Source: an uncultured Roseburia sp. (lineage in GTDB: Bacteria; Bacillota; Clostridia; Lachnospirales; Lachnospiraceae). From it: a stretch of DNA of 64,000 nucleotides. Of this stretch, positions 8,714-17,993 are shown one piece after another (positions within the stretch are counted from its first letter, which is position 1; the number at the start of each line of letters is the position of its first letter). Location of the stretch: positions 180,305 to 244,304 of the forward strand of contig CAJTOI010000002.1 of the NCBI GenBank assembly GCA_910577925.1, given 5' to 3'. The translations under genes were made by a program, and so were the position numbers. Under the pieces are notes generated by a model, which was given only the letters and a program-made list of their open reading frames with translations, was not told where the DNA came from and did not search any database.

Positions 8714-9565
8714 TTAAGAACCGCATTTTACCCATATTGCTCCTCTGCTGACAAAATTCATGCCGTTAATTTCCACCTCATCCAAAACATACTCCCGCTC
8801 CAGTTTGAATCCGCTTTTTATAAACCATCCGTAATATTTTTCCCATGACCAGTATGCTGCGGTGTATCTGCTGCCTGTATTATATGCATACATCACATCC
8901 TCTCCAACCGCATTCAAAGTATCCTTTGTGACCAAATGCCCGTTACTCTTGATTGCCCCGGCCACTTTGTCTACAATCGTTTCTGCGTCTTCCTCGTCAT
9001 AGATGCACGTCAGTAAACCCATCATCATAAAATTGTCATAACTATGTTCAAGCTGCATCCTGCAGGCATCTGTCTGCAAGAATGTTACATTTGATATCCC
9101 CTCTCGGCATGCATTCTCTCTTGCCGTCTTTACCATATGTTCAGAATACTCAAATCCGTCTACCCAGCCTGCATACTCCGCTATATAAAACGACCACTCC
9201 CCGTTTGCACAGGCCAGATCTCCCACTCTCTGCTCTTTGTCCAGGTATGGCACAAACCCTGTTTTCAGCATCTCTTCCTGTTTTTTATGTCTTTCCGGAA
9301 ACACCTGCTTCACCGACCAATCGTCCGCTTCTTTCCATGCAGCATTCGTCTCCGACTGATAGTGTGCCAAAAGCTCTTTAAAAACCTCTCTGTTCTCCGT
9401 AAACAGCTCGCCTTCATTTCCGATTACGGCTCCCTTTTCTAAAATTCCCAGTAAAAACAGTTCTCCCTCTACACTTTTCGTCATCTCTTTATATGTATTT
9501 AACTCTCCCTCTAATTTCTGCCTCAGCTCTCTATATGTATTTAATTCTTCCTGCGATTTTTTCAT
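8714..9565 (-). CDS. Methyltransferase with repeated coiled-coil N-terminus
   Basis: A 283-residue protein. The first ~35 residues form a charged helix with two imperfect copies of a unit containing EGELNTYKE/EELNTYRE, visible also as a DNA repeat near 9485-9550. The rest is a class I methyltransferase with a degenerate motif I (GDLACANGEWSFYIAE near residues 114-129) and FLQTDACRM. It probably methylates a glycan sugar. The N-terminal coil may mediate self-association or tethering to another enzyme. GGGAG lies five bases ahead of the ATG. Confidence 0.8.
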   Translation of the reverse strand: MKKSQEELNTYRELRQKLEGELNTYKEMTKSVEGELFLLGILEKGAVIGNEGELFTENREVFKELLAHYQSETNAAWKEADDWSVKQVFPERHKKQEEMLKTGFVPYLDKEQRVGDLACANGEWSFYIAEYAGWVDGFEYSEHMVKTARENACREGISNVTFLQTDACRMQLEHSYDNFMMMGLLTCIYDEEDAETIVDKVAGAIKSNGHLVTKDTLNAVGEDVMYAYNTGSRYTAAYWSWEKYYGWFIKSGFKLEREYVLDEVEINGMNFVSRGAIWVKCGS

Positions 9566-9592
9566 TTTCTCTCCCTTTCTCGCTATCCTAAT

Positions 9593-10798
9593 CTATCTAT
9601 CGGCATTCGCCATCGTCCCTGCCAGCGCCGCCCCTTCTTTTACGTTCTCATACAGCCTGCGGATACGTTCTTCCTTCTGCGTTTCGCCTGCCTTTTGGTA
9701 TATTTCCCGGATTTTCGCCAGCACGGTTTTCTTATCGGCCGCCGCGTGCAATACAAACAAAAGCACTGCCTCGCAGGAAAGACTCCCGTCGGCAATCATC
9801 TCTGTCAGCGTCTCATACGCGCTTTCCGGCAGCCCCAATTCCAGTCTGAAAAACAAAAAGCGCGTCTGCATATACTTTGTATCCATCTGTTCATAACTGC
9901 TTAATCCCGAAAAAAATGTTTCCGTAATACCGGCTTTTCGCTCCTCACATTCTATATCGGACATCACGCCGAGTTTTTCCAACACGGAATCTTTCATGTT
10001 TCCCAGACGGTACTGTCTCAGTATCGACGCTGTGTCTTCCCACCGGCCTGATTCCATGAGATTCTGAATCTGCTCTGCCAGTTCGGCGCCAAGCAGCTCC
10101 CACTCCCTGTGATATTCAAATTCAAACCCTCCGTCTGCATACCAGAATTCCGGATATTCTTCCAGACAGGCTCTCCGCCCTTCATCATAATGAACCATTT
10201 TGGCAAAATTACTGTCGTGAAGGACCCAGGGTACTTTTTGATAGGGTACTAAAATCCGGTATCCTCTTTTTCGCATCTCAAAAGATGCGGAAATGTCATA
10301 AAAATCAAAGTGACGGCATAAATCTTCTCTCCACGGGATATCATATTGCGTGGCAATTAACAGCCCGTCCACCGCTTCCACATATCTGTCTTTTGTGTCC
10401 TTTGGCGCACACGCTAAATAATATGCCATGTCCGGATCTCTGCAGTCTGCGATTCCCGCATTCCACGCCCGATAGGCCACTCCCGTCTTAGGCATGCGGT
10501 CGCCGCCCACGACTCCTATCATTCCGACTGACGGGTCGCTCTTAAAAATCCGCAGAAGGTCAATCAGAAAATTTTGATTTCGAATAAAAACGTCCTGATG
10601 CAGATAAACTTTATATTTTGCCTCGCTGCTCTCCATCGCCAGATTATATGCCGAACACATGGAATCCGCATCATGCACCGCGATCATGTCAACCGACATC
10701 CCGTCCGGCACTTTCAGCCGGTCAATATAGTAGCTGCATTCCCTGTGATACCGCTCGTCATTCACCGCAGCAATAAATGCAATCTGATTTTCGTTCAT
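9593..10798 (-). CDS. StrF-like glycosyltransferase (Glyco_tranf_2_5 type)
   Basis: A 401-residue protein of the GT2-like family typified by the StrF domain. Shared features in this window are YKVYLHQDVF (HQD at 67-69, in place of DxD), an ATQYDIPWRED block near 149, FDFYDIS, and a conserved VPYQ...W..HDS. The C-terminal ~170 residues are helical and of unknown role. The start overlaps the previous stop by ATGA. Paralogues lie at 13011, 25281 and in the N-terminal half of 10795-12969. The sugar donor is unknown. Confidence 0.82.
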   Translation of the reverse strand: MNENQIAFIAAVNDERYHRECSYYIDRLKVPDGMSVDMIAVHDADSMCSAYNLAMESSEAKYKVYLHQDVFIRNQNFLIDLLRIFKSDPSVGMIGVVGGDRMPKTGVAYRAWNAGIADCRDPDMAYYLACAPKDTKDRYVEAVDGLLIATQYDIPWREDLCRHFDFYDISASFEMRKRGYRILVPYQKVPWVLHDSNFAKMVHYDEGRRACLEEYPEFWYADGGFEFEYHREWELLGAELAEQIQNLMESGRWEDTASILRQYRLGNMKDSVLEKLGVMSDIECEERKAGITETFFSGLSSYEQMDTKYMQTRFLFFRLELGLPESAYETLTEMIADGSLSCEAVLLFVLHAAADKKTVLAKIREIYQKAGETQKEERIRRLYENVKEGAALAGTMANADR

Positions 10799-12969
10799 AA
10801 CAAATTCTGCTCTTTCTCATCTGACAACTTATGAAGAAGTTCTTTATACTGCTTTAATATTTTCAGAGAACTCTCATCAAAAAACATTGGCTTCACATTC
10901 ATCCTGTAAAAATCTTTTAATTCAAACCGATATTTCTCTTCAAGAATCTCCCTGCATTCCGCATCTTCCAGCAATTCAATAAACCATTTCTCCGCAAAGC
11001 AATTTCCTCTCTCCCAGAGAAAAAATGCTTTCTCACACAGCAGTTCCTTTTCGCCGCGGGCCTCCGGCCTTTTCATATCCCCTTTAAATATCCGGAGAAA
11101 CTTTTCTTCGGATATATTCCTCACATAAGTATCGCAAATCCACTGTTTCTCATGCGAATCCCGCGCACATGTCTCCTCATTTATCTCGCTGATCTGCTTT
11201 CCTTCTTCTGTTGTTCTGCGATATCGAGTCAGTCTCTCCTGCAGAATATATACGTCGGTCTCCAAAAGAACCCGCAGCCATAAATCATAGTCCTGCAGCT
11301 GAACCAGCGCATAGCGGTAATACCCCGTCCGCTGTAATACCTCCGCCCGTATGCAGGCGCTGGGCGCGCAAAAGGAATTGTCCTCCAGCACTAATTTTCT
11401 GCTCCACCGGTCCCCTCCGAGGTTGTCATTGTTAAATTTTGTGTATATGATATTATTTTGTGCATTGGCCTCTCTGTCATTTTCATCTATAATATCCACC
11501 CACGTAAAACACAGGCCGTAAGAAGGATGCTCCTCCAGAAAAGAAACCTGCTTTTCAAGCTTATCCTCTCTCCACAAATCGTCATGGCCGATCAGCGCAA
11601 TGTACTTTCCGGATGCATGTTCAAATCCAATGTTTCCCGCATAACAGACATGCCGGTTCTTCTCCAGAAAAATCGGCTTTATCCTCGAGTCCTTATCCTT
11701 ATACGCAGATATCTTTTCTCCGGTAGAATCTGTTGAAGCGTCGTCTACCACAATCACCTCGATATTGCGGTATGTCTGGTTCAATATACTATCAAGCGCC
11801 TTTTCGATCGTATCCGCCCCGTTATATGTCGGAACTATAACGCTTACCAGCGGCTCCTGCCGCCGTTCGGTCAGCAGGCACCGGTATACCTTCCGGGAAT
11901 CGCTCAGATTAACGGCAGAAATCTTGCGTATCGCATCCCTCGAAACCCGGCCGCTTTCCACTCTCCTTTTCAGCTCTGCAATGCGCTCATCCTCCCGCTC
12001 ATATTCGATGCGCAGCACGGTGAACCTTACCCAGTTATAGTACTCCCGAATCTGTTCCCATTCCTGCAATTCATACCATTCACTGTGCTGTCCGCTCACG
12101 CCGGCGCTCTCTAAAGAATAGATTTCCGTCAGATTCATAATCTCTCTGATCTCGGTATTCCGCAGCCACTTTTCCCGCATTTCCCCGGCGATTTCGTTTA
12201 ATGCGGCATACTGATGTTGCGCAAACAGCCCGGCCAGTTCTCTCGCGACTGCTTTCGCGTTTTCCATGTATTCCTCTTGGGTCTGCGGTTTTACCTCTGT
12301 TTTTTCACCAAATGCCTCCGGGTACTCCAACGCCAGTTTCTCCCGGTACAAATCATAATTATGAAACCCGGTCGCTCCGCAGTCGTGATGACACCACGGC
12401 GTCTGCTGATACGGGACAACTACCCGATATCCCCGCCTTTTCATTTCCAGCGACTGCGATACGTCATAATAATCCCATCCGTCCAGAAAATCTTCCCGCC
12501 ACGGGACGTCATACTGCGTGGCAAGGAGAAATCCGGCTGCCGCTTCTACCGGAATCCACCGTTCTTTTTTTTGTCTCAAAAAGTCGGTATCGTCAACAGC
12601 TCTTCCGTTATAATTGACAACATTTCCGATATTCCAGTTCAGGCGCCCCTGCGAATTTATTGAAATCTTATCGGTCCCTGCGAATCCGATCATCCCAATT
12701 CGTTTATCTTCCGTAAATATCCGCAGAATTTCATTTATAAAACCGCGATTCAAAATAAACGTATCCTGGTGAAGGTAGACTTTATATTTCGCATCGCTTT
12801 CCCTCATTCCGCCGTTATACCCCTCTGCCATAGAGGCGGCTTCCTGAATGCATAAAATATCCGTACAATACCCGTCCGGCACTTCCAATTCCTCAATATA
12901 GCGCACACACTCTTCATAGTACTGCACGTTATCTGCACAAATTATAAATGAAATTTTTTTGTCATTCAT
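10795..12969 (-). CDS. Two-domain glycosyltransferase: StrF-like + GT2 fusion
   Basis: A 724-residue protein with two catalytic modules. Residues 1 to ~240 are StrF-like (HQD at 67-69, ATQYDVPWRED, GWDYYDVS, VPYQQTPWCHHD). A helical spacer runs to ~375. A canonical GT2 domain follows (VSVIVPTYNGADT, VVDDASTDST, GHDDLW), with a ~100-residue tail. Each half has a free-standing paralogue here: the first at 9593, 13011 and 25281, the second at 998. A bifunctional enzyme adding two consecutive sugars is the simplest reading. GAGG lies nine bases upstream. Confidence 0.88.
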   Translation of the reverse strand: MNDKKISFIICADNVQYYEECVRYIEELEVPDGYCTDILCIQEAASMAEGYNGGMRESDAKYKVYLHQDTFILNRGFINEILRIFTEDKRIGMIGFAGTDKISINSQGRLNWNIGNVVNYNGRAVDDTDFLRQKKERWIPVEAAAGFLLATQYDVPWREDFLDGWDYYDVSQSLEMKRRGYRVVVPYQQTPWCHHDCGATGFHNYDLYREKLALEYPEAFGEKTEVKPQTQEEYMENAKAVARELAGLFAQHQYAALNEIAGEMREKWLRNTEIREIMNLTEIYSLESAGVSGQHSEWYELQEWEQIREYYNWVRFTVLRIEYEREDERIAELKRRVESGRVSRDAIRKISAVNLSDSRKVYRCLLTERRQEPLVSVIVPTYNGADTIEKALDSILNQTYRNIEVIVVDDASTDSTGEKISAYKDKDSRIKPIFLEKNRHVCYAGNIGFEHASGKYIALIGHDDLWREDKLEKQVSFLEEHPSYGLCFTWVDIIDENDREANAQNNIIYTKFNNDNLGGDRWSRKLVLEDNSFCAPSACIRAEVLQRTGYYRYALVQLQDYDLWLRVLLETDVYILQERLTRYRRTTEEGKQISEINEETCARDSHEKQWICDTYVRNISEEKFLRIFKGDMKRPEARGEKELLCEKAFFLWERGNCFAEKWFIELLEDAECREILEEKYRFELKDFYRMNVKPMFFDESSLKILKQYKELLHKLSDEKEQNLL

Positions 12970-13010
12970 CCGCTAAATCCTCATGTCCTCCGCAAGACGG
13001 CATTATCTTC

Positions 13011-14309
13011 CTATTCCTGATTTCGCTCCGGCGTCTCCGGAACATCGTCAAAAAACTCCCGATACTTTATAAATTCCTGATACTGTTTCCCATCCTGCCT
13101 CTGATAAGCGGATAACAGCGTTTCGTACAGATTTCTCCGCCACATCCCGTATGTCAGTATTACGGCCGCAGCCGCACAGGTAGAAAAGTTTTCCGATAAT
13201 TCCCGAAAAATATCCCCAAAATTTCCGTGTCGAAACTCAATTCTTTTTATCAGATGCCGTAAACGGTTCAACCGGGCATATACCTCCTGATGCGGCATAT
13301 TTTCCCTGTAAATCCCCGCATCCAGTCCAAGCGTTTCCTCCGACGCATGGATTCTGCAGATCAGTTCCAGTTCCTTTAACACAAGATGGCCCTGATTCTC
13401 CGGCAAAAGCAACAGCCGACATACCTCATCCATTCTTCCCGCATCGATCAGCGCATCCAGTTCCTTTTTCGCCTCTGCCTTTACCTGCTCATACTCGTTC
13501 CTCTGCGCAAACCCATTGTCTTCCTCCCGAAACGGGTAGATGTCCTGATACTCACTGATAAACCGGAGACGATATGTGTCAAACATCCCCAGATTGCTGT
13601 GCTTATTATCGTGAAACGTCCAGTACTCTCTCTGATACGGTATTACGACCCGCTTCCCCTCTCTGGCAAACTCACAGGAGTGCGAGATATCATAAAAATC
13701 CCACCCGTCGAACAAATCTTCTCTCCACGGGATGTCATACTGAGTCGCCATAAACATCCCGTCGATTGCCGTCACGTCAACCGCCCGGCATCCGTGTTCA
13801 TCCTGATATCCGTTGATATAGTTTGAGAACCCATTGCAGAGCGTTCTTCCCGTATCCCATCTCGATACCGCATGCGCATTTGGCGGCATCACGCGGCAGC
13901 CGAGCACGCCTGCCATACCGATCGTCTCGTCACTCTGAAAAATCGCTACCAGTTCATTTAACAGATCCTTATAAATCAGGAAGACATCCTGATGAAGATA
14001 TATTTTATATTTTGCATCGGATTCCTTCATCGCTGCATGATAGCCGGCCGCCATAGACGGAGCCTCTCTGACCGCAATTACATCTGTCTGATATCCCTCC
14101 GGAACATTCAGCGCCTCTATGTAGCTAAGCGACTCGGCAAATTCCTGTTCGTCGTTCACACACAGAATAAACGCTATTTTATGAACATCCTGTCGAATAA
14201 TCTGCGGAGACTGCCACCAGTTGTCCCTGGCATCCGCCCCCTTTATACCGGCAGAATAATTAGCCGGCCAAACCTCGTCTACATTGCGCTCTTCTTCCCC
14301 CATCCCCAT
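13011..14309 (-). CDS. StrF-like glycosyltransferase, first gene of operon
   Basis: A 432-residue StrF-like transferase with an N-terminal extension of about 40 residues. HQD lies at 106-108 in KIYLHQDVFL, then ATQYDIPWREDLFDGWDFYDIS. A ~150-residue helical tail follows. Several in-frame starts cluster here; the ATG at 14309 fits AAGGAG six bases upstream, while a GTG at 14327 is possible. It is the promoter-proximal gene of a leftward operon of at least thirteen genes, behind a 260-nt leader that contains an intrinsic terminator. Confidence 0.82.
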   Translation of the reverse strand: MGMGEEERNVDEVWPANYSAGIKGADARDNWWQSPQIIRQDVHKIAFILCVNDEQEFAESLSYIEALNVPEGYQTDVIAVREAPSMAAGYHAAMKESDAKYKIYLHQDVFLIYKDLLNELVAIFQSDETIGMAGVLGCRVMPPNAHAVSRWDTGRTLCNGFSNYINGYQDEHGCRAVDVTAIDGMFMATQYDIPWREDLFDGWDFYDISHSCEFAREGKRVVIPYQREYWTFHDNKHSNLGMFDTYRLRFISEYQDIYPFREEDNGFAQRNEYEQVKAEAKKELDALIDAGRMDEVCRLLLLPENQGHLVLKELELICRIHASEETLGLDAGIYRENMPHQEVYARLNRLRHLIKRIEFRHGNFGDIFRELSENFSTCAAAAVILTYGMWRRNLYETLLSAYQRQDGKQYQEFIKYREFFDDVPETPERNQE

Positions 14310-14470
14310 CTCCATCTCCTTTTCCACTGCTCACTTCCGGTCCCGCCTGCCGCATATAAAAGCAGTTGAGACTCAATGAAAAATACTTTTCCATTATACC
14401 GCAAGTATGCATATATTGACAACCGGAAGCGTGGGATATCTGAGGCGAACGCCCCTTTTATCTCCTGTAT

Positions 14471-14510
14471 AAATCAAAAACAGACCGTCCGCACATACGG
14501 ATAGTCTGTT
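14471..14510 (-). terminator. Intrinsic terminator in leader of glycan operon
   Basis: On the minus strand a 13-bp stem (one mismatch, one G-U pair) with a 6-nt loop spans 14510-14479. TTTTTGATTT follows. It lies between the promoter at 14576-14603 and the first gene at 14309, so it acts inside a leader and not at an operon end. Confidence 0.65.
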
Positions 14511-14568
14511 ATCTCTCCTGTTCCATCCTCCATGATTCTCATATCCCCGGCATCCTTTCCGTTCCTGT
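14474..14568 (-). ncRNA. GGA-rich leader RNA ending in intrinsic terminator (candidate)
   Basis: From the predicted start near 14568 the leftward RNA carries eight GGA motifs within 50 nt (14565 to 14516). It then forms a hairpin at 14510-14479 and runs into a T-rich tract. GGA is the core of CsrA binding sites, and csrA is encoded at 51017. A 22-codon frame (14542-14474, MRIMEDGTGEITDYPYV...) spans the hairpin, with only a weak ribosome site. Possible roles are a CsrA-controlled attenuator for the operon starting at 14309, or a free ~95-nt RNA. This is inferred only. Confidence 0.45.
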
Positions 14569-14575
14569 TATCTAT

Positions 14576-14603
14576 ATATCGGCATTTGCGGGACAAAACT
14601 TTA
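14576..14603 (-). promoter_or_regulatory. Sigma-28-type promoter of leftward glycan operon
   Basis: Minus strand: TAAA (14603-14600), 16-nt spacer, GCCGATAT (14583-14576). The extended -35 reads TAAAGTTT. This matches the FliA/SigD consensus TAAA-N15-GCCGATAW closely and resembles the fliC and flgM promoters in the same window. Confidence 0.7.
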
Positions 14604-14674
14604 CATTGCACGAAACGCGCAAAGCAGAGCGCAGCCGGACCCGTATTTCATAAATGAAAATACGCGGGCTTTAC

Positions 14675-14703
14675 TTGAAGCTCCGCAGTAAATACGTTAC
14701 AAT
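14675..14703 (+). promoter_or_regulatory. Sigma-A-type promoter for 14769 operon
   Basis: TTGAAG (14675-14680), 17-nt spacer, TACAAT (14698-14703), 66 bp ahead of the start codon at 14769. The rest of the 459-bp gap at 14310-14768 holds the divergent sigma-28-type promoter, its leader, and an imperfect hairpin near 14638-14669 of unknown role. Confidence 0.5.
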
Positions 14704-14768
14704 TATTTCGTATTTTGGATTATCAAAAATAATATGGAATACATTTTCGGAAAGGACATACTTATTTT

Positions 14769-15971
14769 ATGAGAAACGACATTATACAGCAGTCACATAT
14801 TTTAGACCTGATAAAGAAAAGCCTGTTCCTGTTTCGGCAGGATCCCGCAAACCCCACGCTGCGCCAAAGCCTTGCCGACGCGGTGTCTATTCTGAATCAG
14901 GCGATGTACGGGTGTTCTTCGCATCCGGATCTCGCCGCTATCTTTAAGACAGATGACACATCCGGGCTTTTATCCGGGCTTTCGCACTGGATTTCGCTCC
15001 AGGAGGCGGAGCTGGCATACCGGCAGAAGCTTCCGAATAAGACCGATTATGATTTTCACGTCTTTATGCAGCATGTGCACTGCTCCTCCGAGGAAACCTT
15101 ATTTGAGGAATCGAAAAACTGCCTTTGCGCCCTGCGCGCCTACAGCGGGAATATCTACACGAAACTGATCGAGGCCTACAATAAATTCTCCGATTTCTGG
15201 GGCGCGATAGACCTTGACAACTGCGTCTATGACTTAATCGTAAACCGCGTACACCAGCTGAAAGCTCATTATGATGATTTTATCTGGCTCTACGGGGAGC
15301 TCGCCGACTACCGCTCGAAACAGGTGCTCTACGGAATCCTGCGCTGCTGGATCACATTCGATATCATAGAGAAAAACAATCTCCGGGAAAATAATTTCTC
15401 CGACTATTACGATTTTGATCTGATATCCTGTTCGGAAGACGAAGTATTTGTGGACCTGGGCGCCTTCACCGGCGACTCCACACAATCCTTTATCGACAGT
15501 TTCGGTCGCTGGCGGCGGATTTACTGCTATGAGATCACCGACTCATCCATGCGGCAGATGCGGGAAAACCTGAAAGACTATGACAACATTGTCTACCGGC
15601 AGGCCGGCGTCGGCAGGGAGCACACGACCATGTATCTCTCCCGCCCCGACAGAACGGATTCTGCGAACCGCCTGAACGCCTCGGACGGACAGGCCGTACC
15701 CGTCGTGACATTAGACGAGGACATCACCGAACCGATTTCTTTCGTGAAAATGGATATTGAAGGAAGCGAGCTTGACGCCCTGATCGGCGCAAAGCGTCAT
15801 ATCACGGAGGAACATCCCAAGCTTGCCGTCTGCACCTATCACAACAATCACCATATCTGGGAAGTTCCGCGGCTGATAAAAGCCTGCAATCCCGACTACC
15901 GGCTGTATATGCGGTACAACGGGGACTTAAACGCCTTTCTGATATCGGAATTTGTAACCTTTGCACTCTAA
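14769..15971 (+). CDS. FkbM-family methyltransferase
   Basis: A 400-residue protein. The C-terminal half is an FkbM-type methyltransferase: FVDLGAFTGDST at about 227-238 is the SAM-binding motif I, and KMDIEGSELDAL near 320 is the family's second signature. The N-terminal ~200 residues are helical and unrecognised. It probably O-methylates a sugar. It leads a two-gene rightward unit with the radical SAM gene at 16003, facing away from the sigma-28-driven operon. The GGAAAGGA ahead of the start lies a rather long 12 bases from the ATG. Confidence 0.85.
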   Translation: MRNDIIQQSHILDLIKKSLFLFRQDPANPTLRQSLADAVSILNQAMYGCSSHPDLAAIFKTDDTSGLLSGLSHWISLQEAELAYRQKLPNKTDYDFHVFMQHVHCSSEETLFEESKNCLCALRAYSGNIYTKLIEAYNKFSDFWGAIDLDNCVYDLIVNRVHQLKAHYDDFIWLYGELADYRSKQVLYGILRCWITFDIIEKNNLRENNFSDYYDFDLISCSEDEVFVDLGAFTGDSTQSFIDSFGRWRRIYCYEITDSSMRQMRENLKDYDNIVYRQAGVGREHTTMYLSRPDRTDSANRLNASDGQAVPVVTLDEDITEPISFVKMDIEGSELDALIGAKRHITEEHPKLAVCTYHNNHHIWEVPRLIKACNPDYRLYMRYNGDLNAFLISEFVTFAL

Positions 15972-16002
15972 ATATTTACATGCGTGAACGGAGAATGTAG
16001 AA

Positions 16003-17103
16003 ATGAAACTGGTTCTTTTTGGAGATATCGAACACTGGGAACGCGCCGTATGGCTTGTCACCACTTACCGCCCGGACATTGCGATTGCGGGCTTATGCGC
16101 GTTAGACCTCGAAGGCTGCCGCGATTCCGATGTCGCCTTTACACTCAGGGAAGTCATGAACCTCTACCGGACGAAGCAGATCGACGGCGTAGTCAATCTG
16201 CAGGGTGAAAATCCTTATTACTTTAACCTGTTAAAACAGCTCGGCATCACCGAGCTTTACATGATTCCGCACACCCTCTACTGCAGGCAGGAGCTGGGTG
16301 AGGATCTCGCAGGTGACGCCATTGTCTACTCCTGCCGCGAAACACTTCCGGAACTTATGCAGCTCGAGGTGCATCTGGCTGACCACTGCAACTTAAACTG
16401 TAAGGGCTGTTCCCATTTTTCAAATCTGGTTTCCTCCGCGGTTTTTGCCGACAAAAAACAATTTGAGCGGGACGTCTGCCGGCTGACCCGCTATTTTTCA
16501 CAGATTCACAATTTCTTTCTGCTCGGCGGAGAGCCCCTGCTGAATCCCGATATCCGTGATTTTATCGATATCGTGCGCGGCGCTTTCCCGTACACGAATA
16601 TCATTCTCGTCACAAACGGGCTGCTGCTTCCCTCCCTCGACGAACAGCTGCTGCACTGCTTCCGCGAAAACAGGGTACACATCAGCATTTCCGATTACAG
16701 CATCCTAGACCGCGGGAAAATCATTGCCGTCGTGCAGAAATATGCGCTCTCCGCGGAGCTTCGCGAGGGCAAGGAATGCTTTTCCAAGTACTTAAATCCC
16801 AAAGGCGACTCCGACAAGATGGCCGTGTTCCATGACTGCATCCGCAAAAACTGCACGTTCCTCGCGCACGGGAAAATCGCGGCCTGCTGTCAGCCCTTCA
16901 CCGTCCACTATTTCAACGAATATTTCGACGAGCGCCTCCCCGAAGACGAGGGCATCGATCTCTATGAGGAGGGTCTTGACGGCTGGGAGATTCAGAACCG
17001 CCTGATCACGCCGCTGGAGAGCTGCCGTTTCTGCGCGGCCGATGTCCCGTTCGACTGGGAACTGTCGAAGGCCCCGTTCTCGAAAGAGGACTGGTGCGTA
17101 TAA
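16003..17103 (+). CDS. Radical SAM protein with N-terminal sugar-gene-type domain
   Basis: A 366-residue protein. Residues 1 to ~115 form a small Rossmann-like domain (KLVLFGDIEHWERAV). A radical SAM core follows with Cys129, Cys133 and Cys136 (DHCNLNCKGC) and a GGEPLLNPD loop near 171. Further cysteines (CIRKNC, ACC, CRFC) suggest an auxiliary Fe-S cluster. The substrate is unknown. Its position behind an FkbM methyltransferase suggests a rare sugar change such as dehydration, epimerisation or C-methylation. GGAG lies nine bases upstream. It converges on the GT2 gene at 17113. Confidence 0.82.
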   Translation: MKLVLFGDIEHWERAVWLVTTYRPDIAIAGLCALDLEGCRDSDVAFTLREVMNLYRTKQIDGVVNLQGENPYYFNLLKQLGITELYMIPHTLYCRQELGEDLAGDAIVYSCRETLPELMQLEVHLADHCNLNCKGCSHFSNLVSSAVFADKKQFERDVCRLTRYFSQIHNFFLLGGEPLLNPDIRDFIDIVRGAFPYTNIILVTNGLLLPSLDEQLLHCFRENRVHISISDYSILDRGKIIAVVQKYALSAELREGKECFSKYLNPKGDSDKMAVFHDCIRKNCTFLAHGKIAACCQPFTVHYFNEYFDERLPEDEGIDLYEEGLDGWEIQNRLITPLESCRFCAADVPFDWELSKAPFSKEDWCV

Positions 17104-17112
17104 TGCGACTCC

Positions 17113-17934
17113 TCAAAGCTGCAGCGTTTTCTCTAACAGCTGCAAAACCGGCTCGAGAAGTCCTGCACGCTTTGCGTCTTCCGCAATAATTTCCACGCGG
17201 TGGTCAAAGGCTCCCGCCGCAAGATAATCGGTTTTGTATTTCCCGAGTATCCTACAGCTCGCGAGCAGATACTGCACGGAATTGCCGGAGATTCCCTCCG
17301 TGCCGAACTCCGCGTCCAGATACACCTCATCCAGAAAAACCGCATGGTACTTCTTTGCGAGCCGAAGCACAAACTCGTAATCCTCAAGGCACCGCAGCCC
17401 CTCGTCCATATCTCCGACCGACTCCACGCACTCCTTTTTTGTCAGAAGCGTCGGCATTCCTATGAGATTATCCCACAGAAGCTGCGCATAAATATCGCCG
17501 CTCTTTTTCTCCCGCGGAATCTTCTCATCCGGCAGCAGAAAATATCTTCCCTCCCCGAGGTCGTACCGCAGCTTGTGGTAAATCATTCCCACTTTATCGT
17601 CTGCACGGGCCATCGCCTCCATCTGCCGTTCCAGCTTCTGTGGGCGCCACAGATCGTCGCTGTCCTCAAATGCCAGATAGTCATAGTTCGCCATCCGCAT
17701 TCCGCAATTTCTCGCCCGTGCCTGTCCGCCGTTTTCCGACATCCGATAGTAGACAATGCGCCTGTCCGCGTATGTTCGGACAACCTCCTCCGTGTTGTCC
17801 GCGGAACCGTCGTCTATGACCAGCAGCTCAAATTCCTCCCAGGTCTGCCGCAGCACGCTGTCTATTGCTTTTCCCACTTTTGCGGCCCGATTGTATGTCG
17901 GCAGTATAATACTTACCGGTTCCCTTCCCCGCAT
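17113..17934 (-). CDS. Family 2 glycosyltransferase
   Basis: A 273-residue, single-domain GT-A enzyme: VSIILPTYNRAAKV, LLVIDDGSADNT, then EDSDDLW as the metal-binding DxD variant, and CLEDYEFVLRLA near the acceptor side. The ATG at 17934 has AGGGGAG five bases upstream; a GTG one codon earlier is the alternative. It is the last gene of the eight-gene leftward operon that starts with the PseF-like gene, and ends 9 bp from the convergent radical SAM gene. No clear terminator is visible between them. Confidence 0.9.
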   Translation of the reverse strand: MRGREPVSIILPTYNRAAKVGKAIDSVLRQTWEEFELLVIDDGSADNTEEVVRTYADRRIVYYRMSENGGQARARNCGMRMANYDYLAFEDSDDLWRPQKLERQMEAMARADDKVGMIYHKLRYDLGEGRYFLLPDEKIPREKKSGDIYAQLLWDNLIGMPTLLTKKECVESVGDMDEGLRCLEDYEFVLRLAKKYHAVFLDEVYLDAEFGTEGISGNSVQYLLASCRILGKYKTDYLAAGAFDHRVEIIAEDAKRAGLLEPVLQLLEKTLQL

Positions 17935-17993
17935 CACTGCTCCCCTCTTTCCATTCAGAACGGCATCGACGGCTTATGCTTTCTCTTTTCAGA

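Noticed and set aside
9485..9550. Short DNA repeat as a CRISPR or regulatory array
   Set aside because: Only two imperfect units occur and they encode a coiled-coil repeat in the methyltransferase N-terminus.
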